From CAITSH01 sp945892985 (lineage in GTDB: Bacteria > Pseudomonadota > Gammaproteobacteria > Burkholderiales > SG8-39), in the NCBI GenBank assembly GCA_945892985.1, contig CAMDDU010000062.1, positions 1 to 20,224 of the forward strand: a stretch of 20,224 nt of DNA, read 5' to 3'. The notes beneath the pieces were generated by a model, which made no database searches, was not told the origin of the DNA, and saw only the letters and a program-made list of their open reading frames with translations. The position numbers and the translations under genes are program-made. Within the stretch, counting starts at the first letter, position 1. Every line of letters begins with the position of its first letter. This document shows, piece by piece, positions 14,936 to 20,224 of this stretch.

Positions 14936-15754
14936 ATGAACGCGAACACCACGCCGGTCATCGAGGTGCAGGGTCTGCGCCATGCCTACGGGCAGGGCGC
15001 GAACGCAGTGCTCGCGCTCTCGGACATCGCGTTGTCGGTTGCGGAAGGATCGTTTGTCTCCATCGTCGGCCCGAGCGGCTGCGGCAAGTCGACCCTGCTG
15101 CAGATTCTTGCGGGCCTTTTGCCATCGACCTCGGGCGAAGTGCGCATCGACGGCCACACCGTCCATGGCCCGCAACCGGGCAAGATCGCCGTCGTGTTCC
15201 AGGACGCGACGCTGCTGCCGTGGAAGACGGCACTCGAAAACGTTCTGTTTCCGCTGGAAGTGCAGGGACGTCCCGCGGATGCGCGGCGCGAATCGGCGAA
15301 CGCGATGCTGGAGCTGGTGGGCCTGCGCGACTTCACGCATCGCTACCCGCACGAACTCTCCGGCGGCATGCGGCAGCGCGTGTCGATCGCGCGCGGCCTT
15401 GCGCAGGACCCGCGCATCATCCTGATGGACGAACCGTTCGGCGCGCTCGATGAACAGACCCGCATGCGCATGGGGCAGGAACTGCTCACCATCTGGGAGC
15501 GCACGCGAAAGACGATTCTGCTCATCACACACAGCCTGACCGAGGCGCTGTTCCTTTCCGATCAGGTGCTCGTCATGAGCGGCCGGCCCGGGCGCATCGT
15601 GGAGCGCATCGACATCGACTTCCCGCGGCCGCGCAACATCGACATCATGGGCAGCCCCGAATTCGGCGTAGCGCGCAACAGGGTGTGGCATCTGCTGGAT
15701 ACGCCGCCCGAGGCGCAGGCGTGCGCTTCGGAGACGGGGAGCGGCAGCGCGTGA
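14936..15754 (+). CDS. ABC transporter ATP-binding protein (SsuB/TauB-like)
   Basis: 272 residues with all nucleotide-binding motifs intact: Walker A GPSGCGKST (45-53), Q-loop Q89 (VVFQDATLLPW), signature LSGGMRQR (141-148), Walker B IILMDEP (161-167), D-loop GALD and switch His199 (LLITHSLTEALFLSD). This is the energising subunit of the importer, cytoplasmic and bound to the permeases. The real start is ATG 14936, one base after the permease 1 stop; in-frame codons upstream lie inside the permease gene. The 3' end overlaps permease 2 as GTGA. A C-terminal extension after the VMSGRPGRIVE motif is short and carries no regulatory domain. Confidence 0.92.
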   Translation: MNANTTPVIEVQGLRHAYGQGANAVLALSDIALSVAEGSFVSIVGPSGCGKSTLLQILAGLLPSTSGEVRIDGHTVHGPQPGKIAVVFQDATLLPWKTALENVLFPLEVQGRPADARRESANAMLELVGLRDFTHRYPHELSGGMRQRVSIARGLAQDPRIILMDEPFGALDEQTRMRMGQELLTIWERTRKTILLITHSLTEALFLSDQVLVMSGRPGRIVERIDIDFPRPRNIDIMGSPEFGVARNRVWHLLDTPPEAQACASETGSGSA

Positions 15755-16494
15755 ACCGCAACACGTGGATCGTGACAATCGTCATCCTCGCGGTGTGGGA
15801 GGCGGTCTGCCGCCTGCAGTGGGTGCCCGGCGTGATCCTGCCGGCGCCAAGCGCGATTGCCGCCGCCGCCGGGGAATCGTGGAAGGAATTCGCGCTGGGC
15901 ATGCGCGTAACCTTGATGGAAATGGCGGCCGCCGCGGCGATCGCCTGCGTGACCGGCATCGCGCTCGGCACGCTGCTCGGCCGATCGGCGCTGGCCAGTG
16001 CCGCTGCCAGTCCCCTGCTGACGGCGGCCTTCGCCGTGCCGCTCATCACCTGGTACCCGCTGTTCATGACCTGGTTCGGACTCGGTTCGGCATCGAAAAT
16101 TGCCTACGGCGCAGTCTCCGGCATTTTCCCGATTGCGCTTGGCACGATCAACGGCCTGCGGGGCGTGGACAGCGCGGCGCTACTTTTCGGCCGCTCGGTC
16201 GGCTGCGATCGCTTCACGCTCTTTACGCGCATCGTGCTTCCGCTGGCACTGCCATCGATCGTCACCGGCATGCGCATTGGACTTGCGCTCACCGTCATCG
16301 GCGTGATCGCCACCGAGATGCTGTCATCGCTGGATGGCGTCGGCTTCCTGATCTCGTACAACCGCTCGATGTTCAACACCGCGCATGTGTATCTTGGCAT
16401 CCTGCTTGCCCTGCTGTGCGCCTGGGGCGTCAACCGCGGGCTGACGACGATCGAGCGACGGTTTTCTGCGTGGCGGACGGACGCGCAGGACTGA
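15751..16494 (+). CDS. ABC transporter permease 2 (SsuC/TauC-like)
   Basis: 247 residues from a GTG at 15751 that overlaps the ATPase stop as GTGA, with GGGGAG about 9 bp upstream. Hydrophobic helices alternate with short loops. The EAA-like ATPase-docking loop is GRSVGCDRFTLFTRIVLPLA, then LPSIVTGMRIGLALTVIGVI. It belongs to the same superfamily as permease 1 but is clearly diverged from it. Having two different permease genes around one ATPase gene is less common in this transporter group, where a single permease usually forms a homodimer. Last gene of the ABC operon. Confidence 0.88.
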   Translation: MNRNTWIVTIVILAVWEAVCRLQWVPGVILPAPSAIAAAAGESWKEFALGMRVTLMEMAAAAAIACVTGIALGTLLGRSALASAAASPLLTAAFAVPLITWYPLFMTWFGLGSASKIAYGAVSGIFPIALGTINGLRGVDSAALLFGRSVGCDRFTLFTRIVLPLALPSIVTGMRIGLALTVIGVIATEMLSSLDGVGFLISYNRSMFNTAHVYLGILLALLCAWGVNRGLTTIERRFSAWRTDAQD

Positions 16495-16784
16495 CCCGGG
16501 CGGCTGCTTAGGTCGAGAAGTGTCCCCTGGCTAAAGGACGGTAGTCGGCCAGTAGCGGATATTCAATAACGGTAAGTTCGAACCTTATACTGAAGCCGCG
16601 GTAGTTTAGGGCTGCGAGATGCCACCTTCGAGTGTTATGTTTGTGACATGATGGCGCAGGTGGGCATGGCTGGTCGGTTGCGCACACCTGTCGTAGATGT
16701 CTTGCTTGGCTGTAGTAGGCAGGTTTCACTTTCTCTTGTTCGCGCTGTCCCTCACGGGTTTCGGCATAGAAAAATGGGGAATGC
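16495..16784. other. intergenic region after the ABC operon
   Basis: About 290 bp without a recognised gene, RNA or strong terminator. A reverse-strand open frame covers it but has no recognisable product. Promoter elements for the following small gene must lie here but are not distinctive. Confidence 0.5.
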
Positions 16785-17063
16785 ATGAAAGATCACTCTG
16801 GTTTTTTCTTGGTGGCCATCTTCGCGATTTGTGCGGTTTTGGGTAGCGGCGCTTCCCATGCCTATAAGGTGGAGCGGCAGTGCGAAGAGGTGATGACTAA
16901 AAACGGTCTGATGGAAAAATGCAAAACGGTGATGGTGCAGGAGGCCCCTCCGGACAAGAAAGACGGCAAGAAAGACGACAAGAAGGACGACAAGAAAGAC
17001 GCCAAAAAAGACGCCAAAAAAGATGAAAAGAAAGGCGCTGAGAAACCCGCCGCGGCGCGCTAG
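16785..17063 (+). CDS. small secreted protein with two cysteines and a Lys/Asp-rich repetitive tail
   Basis: 92 residues. Residues 1-26 form a signal peptide (hydrophobic FFLVAIFAICAVLGSG, cleavage after SHA). A compact middle part, YKVERQCEEVMTKNGLMEKC, has two Cys that could pair in the periplasm. The last third is a low-complexity tail built from KKDD/KKDAK/KKDEK units. GGGGA lies 7-8 bp before ATG 16785. I recognise no family. The tail is highly charged and probably unstructured, and could bind anions, metals or cell envelope polymers. It stands alone between the ABC operon and an IS relic, so its neighbours give no functional clue. Confidence 0.65.
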   Translation: MKDHSGFFLVAIFAICAVLGSGASHAYKVERQCEEVMTKNGLMEKCKTVMVQEAPPDKKDGKKDDKKDDKKDAKKDAKKDEKKGAEKPAAAR

Positions 17064-17116
17064 CGCCGTTTTGGCCTGCAGGTAGCCGTTTAGCGCGCTG
17101 CCGATCAATCCGCCCA

Positions 17117-17158
17117 GGATGGCAGGGGGGGTGTTGTCATGGTCTGGTGCTGCCATCC
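17117..17158. repeat. 9-bp perfect inverted repeat around a G7 run
   Basis: GGATGGCAG at 17117-17125 and CTGCCATCC at 17150-17158 flank 24 bases that begin with a run of Gs. It could be the end of a decayed insertion sequence or a weak terminator 54 bp after the small secreted protein gene. No T-run follows. Confidence 0.4.
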
Positions 17159-17280
17159 CAAGTCACTGTTCACGGAGGGCTCGGCGCTCGCGTCTAATGC
17201 GCCTATTTGGGCGCGGCAGGCAGTCACGGGAGTCCAACCACCGAACTGCCGTGCTCCCATACCTGACAGACCACCTCAAT

Positions 17281-17590
17281 AAGCTCGTGCTGCAATTCAA
17301 AAGCCCCTGGCGCGACGGCACAACGCACAGCATCATGTCGCGGCTCGAATTCATGCCGCGCCCGCGCCCGCGCCTGCACCTGATCCGTTTTCACGGGGTG
17401 CTCGACGCCAATACCGGGCCGCGCGCGGCGATCCCGGTGCACAACGCCGGCGCGGGCTCGACATTGACCTCGAACACGACCTGCACTGTGGTGGCGAGTT
17501 CAAGACCATCGCCGCTATCGAGGAGCCTGTGGTGATTGTCAGGATACTCACGCTTCTGGGTTTGCCTGCCCGCGCGTCGCGGTGCTCACC
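17281..17590 (+). pseudogene. IS91-family transposase, decayed C-terminal remnant
   Basis: Frame 1 encodes KLVLQFKSPWRDGTTHSIMS, then RLEFMPRPRPRLHLIRFHGVL. Near 17455 the homology shifts to frame 3, encoding LDIDLEHDLHCGGEFKTIAA, then IEEPVVIVRILTLLGLPARA. These match the conserved C-terminal half of IS91/IS801-type Y2 transposases as I recall them (LKTPWRDGTTH, LVPRPRLHLIRFHGVLAPN, CP.CGG..KIIAAIEEP.VI..IL.HLGLP). Relative to that pattern there is an internal deletion (about seven residues before PRPR), a larger gap plus frameshift near 17440-17460, and loss of one zinc-ligand Cys (DLHCGG for CPQCGG). It is non-functional. Confidence 0.75.
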
Positions 17591-17760
17591 GCGCGGCCGC
17601 TGCCTGTCTTCCAAGCAGCCTGATACGCAAAGCGATACCGGCTCTGCAACGGCGCCGATGATGCCGCGCGGCCTGCGCTTACGCATTGCGGTCAGAGTGC
17701 GTCCAGATCGGCCTCGACGGGGCGACGCAGCGACCAATAAACCCGATCGAAAGGGGAGCT
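17591..17760. other. noncoding stretch before repeat copy C
   Basis: 170 bp of GC-rich sequence following the IS91 relic. No gene or strong signal was seen. Unlike copies A and B, repeat copy C is not preceded by the IS1595-like end. Confidence 0.4.
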
Positions 17761-17861
17761 TTCACAAAACATCGCGCAAATTGATCGCTGATCGCTGATC
17801 GCTTCTCGGTCTCGTGGTAAAGTCAGTGTATGAAGAAAAAGGTGGTTTGAATTTTCCATAC
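17761..17861 (+). repeat. promoter-bearing dispersed repeat, copy C, with a 14-bp heptamer expansion (upstream of the Rieske operon)
   Basis: It aligns over its whole length with copies A and B (8 substitutions against B), plus a 14-bp insertion made by two extra GATCGCT units (three in tandem at 17783-17803). It keeps the -10 region, the six-codon frame (ATG-AAG-AAA-AAG-GTG-GTT-TGA at 17830-17850) and the TTTGAATTTTC tail. The Rieske gene starts 20 bp after it. Confidence 0.85.
17795..17823 (+). promoter_or_regulatory. sigma70-like promoter in repeat copy C
   Basis: -35 CTGATC at 17795-17800 (created by the third GATCGCT unit), 17-bp spacer, and -10 TAAAGT at 17818-17823. The spacing is preserved despite the insertion because the added units lie upstream of or within the -35. 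Confidence 0.45.
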
Positions 17862-17881
17862 ACTCATGATAAGAGGCCGGC

Positions 17882-19099
17882 ATGCTTTCACAGGCGGATC
17901 AGGACCTGCTCAGTCAGGTTGAACACGGGACGCCGACGGGCGAATGGCTGCGATGCTTCTGGTATGCCATCGCCATCTCGGATCAATGCAAGGACATCCG
18001 GGCGGACCTGAAGCTCGACGAGCTGGTCACCTTCAACGAGCGCACCGCCACTGTCTCGGAATGGGGACAGCGGGTCGCTACCTTCACAGGCAAACCGACA
18101 CACGTCCGTATCCTGGGCGAAGACCTGGTGCTGTACCGGGATGGCAGTGGCGAGCTGGGGCTGCTCGGGATCCGCTGCCCGCATCGTGGCGCCTCTCTCG
18201 TCCACGGCCGCATTCAGGAGCGGGGGCTCGCCTGCTGCTATCACGGCTGGACGTTCGACGCGAAGGGCCGCTGCCTGGCGATGCCGGCCGAACCGGCCGG
18301 CAGCACCTTCAAGGACAAGGTGGTGCACAAGGCTTACCCGGTGCGCGAGATGGGAGGGATGGTGTTCGCTTTTCTCGGCAAGGGCGAACCGCCCAAGCTG
18401 CCGATGCTCGACGTCCTGGCCCGCACTGACGGCGTGCGCGCCGTCGAGAACTTCGGCTTGTGGGGCGCGAACTGGCTTCAGATCATCGAGAACTCGGTCG
18501 ACCCGGCGCATACCGGTACCCTGCACGGCACCGGGACCTTGCGCAGCGACTTGTGGAGCGAGATCCCCGCGATCGACTTCACGCCGGACGCACATGGCAT
18601 CCAGACGCGCCAGACGCGCGGCAACTACGATCGCACCGGCTATCTGCGATTTCCCTCGACAATGCTGATCAACCATCCCTGGCCCGGCGGAAAAATCAAT
18701 CACCCGAGGTTCACGGCGATCTTCCGCACCCCGGTCGACACCACTCACACGCTGCTGTTTCACGTGACCTTCACGCCCTATGTGAATGGCAAATTGCCGG
18801 AGCTGCCCGAAGGCGTCGGCTTCCATCTCGCGGATTTCGTGCAACGCATCTTCCAGCAGGATTACGAGGCAATCGTCAGCCAGGGTGCGGTGTTCGATCG
18901 CACCACCGAACGCCTGGCCACGACCGATCGCGGCGTCATCCTGTATCGCAAGCTGATGCGCGAAGGCATCGAAGCCGTGCGGCGCGGCGATGATCCGGCC
19001 GGCGTCCTGCGGGGGGCCGAATGGGACCGCATCATCGACTCCAGCGAAAAAGTGACGGATGGATTCATGCAGCCCCGGGTCGCGGTGGCCGGCGCATGA
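17882..19099 (+). CDS. Rieske non-heme iron oxygenase, phthalate-dioxygenase-type alpha subunit
   Basis: 405 residues. The Rieske ligands are C99 and H101 (CPHRGASL) and C118 and H121 (CCYHGWTFD). The catalytic iron motif is ENSVDPAHTGTLHGT, with D207, H210 and H215. The absence of a beta-subunit gene and the ENSVDP.H....H pattern place it with the homo-oligomeric phthalate 4,5-dioxygenase/vanillate demethylase group, which hydroxylate or O-/N-demethylate aromatic acids. A reductase (OphA1/VanB type) is needed and is not in the window. The ATG at 17882 has AAGAGG about 6 bp upstream and lies 20 bp after promoter repeat copy C. The stop overlaps the receptor start (ATGA). The substrate cannot be assigned. 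Confidence 0.88.
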   Translation: MLSQADQDLLSQVEHGTPTGEWLRCFWYAIAISDQCKDIRADLKLDELVTFNERTATVSEWGQRVATFTGKPTHVRILGEDLVLYRDGSGELGLLGIRCPHRGASLVHGRIQERGLACCYHGWTFDAKGRCLAMPAEPAGSTFKDKVVHKAYPVREMGGMVFAFLGKGEPPKLPMLDVLARTDGVRAVENFGLWGANWLQIIENSVDPAHTGTLHGTGTLRSDLWSEIPAIDFTPDAHGIQTRQTRGNYDRTGYLRFPSTMLINHPWPGGKINHPRFTAIFRTPVDTTHTLLFHVTFTPYVNGKLPELPEGVGFHLADFVQRIFQQDYEAIVSQGAVFDRTTERLATTDRGVILYRKLMREGIEAVRRGDDPAGVLRGAEWDRIIDSSEKVTDGFMQPRVAVAGA

Positions 19100-20064
19100 A
19101 GCGGGCGTTGCAGGGCGTCGCGCTGCTGTGCCTGGCACTGGCGGCGACAAAGGGCTTTGCCCAGGCCTGGCCGAACCGCGCCATCACATTGGTCGTTCCC
19201 ACCTCGGCGGGCTCCGGGCCGGACGTGCTTGCGCGCATCATCGGCCAGAAGCTTTCGCAGCGCATCGGCCAGCCGGTGGTGGTGGACAACAAGGCCGGGG
19301 CGAGCGGCAACATCGGCGCCAACGCCGTGGCCAGGTCCGCAGCCGATGGCTACACCCTGATGCTCACGATCAACAATTTCGTGATCACACCCGCTTTGTA
19401 CAAGGACCTGCCCTACGACCCCGTGAATGACTTCACCGCGGTGAGCAAGATCGCCGTGGGCAATCTCGCGCTGGTGGTGAATCCCAAGGTGTTGCCGGTG
19501 CAGAACCTCGCCGAACTGGCGGCTTACGCGAAGGCCCGGCCGGGCCAGCTCAACTACGGCTCCCCGGGAAACGGCTCGCCGATTCATCTTGCGGTCGAAC
19601 TGCTCAAGCAGCAGCTCAGCCTGAACATCGTTCACGTTCCCTATAAGAGCATGGGCGGATTCATGAACGACCTGCTGGGCGGCCAGGTGCAGCTGTCGGT
19701 CATACCGGTGCACACCGCGTTGCCGCTGGCCAGGGCAGGGCGATTGAATGTGATCGCGGTATCGGGCGAGCAGCGCTCGGTGCTGGCCCCGGAATCGCCA
19801 AGTTTCGGTGAGGCCGGGCTGAAGAACGTGGATATCGAGCTTTACTTCTGGATCGCCGGTCCGGCCAGATTGCCGCGCGAGATCGTGGCCCGGCTCAACC
19901 AGGAAGTGGTCGCGATACTGGCAGACGCGGAAGTCCGCGAAGCACTGCTCAAGCAAGGCATGGTGCCGGGCTCGAGTACGCCGGAGGCCATCGGTACGCT
20001 CATCAGGACGGACGTCGCGCGGTGGAAGAAGTTCATTTCGGAAAACAACATCACCGCCGACTAG
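19096..20064 (+). CDS. Bug/TctC-family periplasmic solute receptor (3 of 3)
   Basis: 322 residues. The signal peptide MKRALQGVALLCLALAATKG is followed by cleavage around FAQA. The mature start WPNRAITLVVPTSAGSGPDV is characteristic, with VDNKAGASGNIGANAVARSA, DGYTLM, HVPYKSMGGFMNDLLGGQV and a C-terminal helix ending DVARWKKFI. The start is ATG 19096, overlapping the Rieske stop as ATGA; the frame continues upstream inside the oxygenase gene but that is not coding. It probably binds the acid oxidised by the Rieske enzyme. No transporter membrane genes follow; the next element is an insertion sequence. Confidence 0.9.
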   Translation: MKRALQGVALLCLALAATKGFAQAWPNRAITLVVPTSAGSGPDVLARIIGQKLSQRIGQPVVVDNKAGASGNIGANAVARSAADGYTLMLTINNFVITPALYKDLPYDPVNDFTAVSKIAVGNLALVVNPKVLPVQNLAELAAYAKARPGQLNYGSPGNGSPIHLAVELLKQQLSLNIVHVPYKSMGGFMNDLLGGQVQLSVIPVHTALPLARAGRLNVIAVSGEQRSVLAPESPSFGEAGLKNVDIELYFWIAGPARLPREIVARLNQEVVAILADAEVREALLKQGMVPGSSTPEAIGTLIRTDVARWKKFISENNITAD

Positions 20065-20079
20065 GCAATGAAAATAAAA

Positions 20080-20224
20080 GGCTCATTTAGCGAATGATGT
20101 TGTTGAACTCATGCTCTGACCGCGAGAGTGAGCAACCGTGCGGGATCGGGGCTGAAGCGGGGCGACCGGTCGAGAACTCTAAACCATCCGAGGTAGTTGG
20201 TGAGGTATTTCGTGGCAACACCCT
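20080..20224 (-). mobile_element. IS1595-like element, right end (copy 4), continuing beyond the window
   Basis: From GGCTCATTTAGCGAATGATG the minus strand matches the ends of copies 1 and 2 in inverse orientation. GGCTCATTTAGCG is the candidate terminal inverted repeat. The flanking AAATAAAA at 20072-20079 is the right size for an 8-bp target duplication, but the other end is not visible, so this is unconfirmed. Confidence 0.65.
20109..20224 (-). CDS. IS1595-type transposase, C-terminal part (cut by the window edge)
   Basis: Read on the minus strand, the frame ends with TGA (complement of 20109-20111) and encodes GVATKYLTNYLGWFRVLDRS, then PRFSPDPARLLTLAVRA. It is the same tail as the fragments at 10327-10497 and 12912-13024, with a few substitutions, so the copies are related but not recent identical duplicates. 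The gene may be complete outside the window. Confidence 0.75.
   Translation of the reverse strand, partial: GVATKYLTNYLGWFRVLDRSPRFSPDPARLLTLAVRA

Noticed and set aside
16508..16786. Minus-strand open frame in the gap after the ABC operon (92 codons)
   Set aside because: It has no ribosome site or known motif, and overlaps the upstream region of the small secreted protein. Kept only as an intergenic note.
10527..17861. CRISPR array or riboswitch explanation for the repeated 87-bp elements
   Set aside because: Only three copies, kilobases apart and each before a gene. There is no spacer periodicity and no recognisable aptamer fold.
17888..19150. A 420-codon minus-strand open frame
   Set aside because: It mirrors the Rieske oxygenase gene and is a codon-bias shadow.

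Overview
The window looks like an accessory catabolic region from a GC-rich proteobacterium. The three Bug/TctC-type periplasmic receptors, the benzoate-type and phthalate-type Rieske oxygenases, and the dense ATGA/GTGA-coupled operons all point to a betaproteobacterium of the Burkholderiales type. That assignment is inferred from gene content; no rRNA or other marker gene is present. All intact genes lie on the plus strand. The only minus-strand gene is a transposase fragment at the right edge.

Layout. (1) Positions 1-135 hold the tail of an IS630-type transposase. (2) Positions 172-2263 hold a visibly AT-richer three-gene unit: an orphan ParA-like ATPase, a coiled-coil protein and a small two-span membrane protein. 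It is followed by a structured spacer that ends in a strong terminator at 2559-2581. (3) Positions 2726-10158 form an aromatic-acid catabolic block: FAD monooxygenase, a DNA-binding-domain/citrate-synthase fusion, a class II aldolase/adducin protein, a two-subunit BenAB/AntAB-like ring-hydroxylating dioxygenase, a Bug receptor and a D-2-hydroxyacid dehydrogenase. (4) Positions 10755-12489 hold a creatininase-family protein and a Bug receptor. (5) Positions 13179-16494 hold a nitrate/sulfonate/NMT1-type ABC importer (receptor, permease, ATPase, second permease). (6) Positions 16785-17063 hold a small secreted Lys/Asp-rich protein, followed by a decayed IS91-type transposase. (7) Positions 17882-20064 hold a phthalate-type Rieske oxygenase and a Bug receptor. 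(8) Positions 20080-20224 are the inward-facing end of an IS1595-like element that runs off the window.

The most striking structure is not a gene. An 87-bp sequence (101 bp in one copy) is repeated directly upstream of all three downstream operons, at 10527-10613, 13054-13140 and 17761-17861. Each copy carries a sigma70-like -35/-10 pair with 17-bp spacing and a six-codon reading frame. In the first two copies it abuts the 3' end of an IS1595-like element. Similar IS ends, in inverted orientation, bracket the whole 10.3-20.2 kb block, so the block looks like a mosaic assembled by insertion sequences that also supplied a common promoter. One junction joins the first part of a ycaO gene in frame to the transposase tail.

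Functionally, the region encodes uptake (three orphan Bug receptors and one ABC importer) and oxidative attack on aromatic or related organic acids (two Rieske oxygenases and one flavin monooxygenase), followed by hydrolase, aldolase-type and dehydrogenase steps. The actual substrates cannot be read from the sequence. No ferredoxin, oxygenase reductase or ring-cleavage dioxygenase is present in the window.
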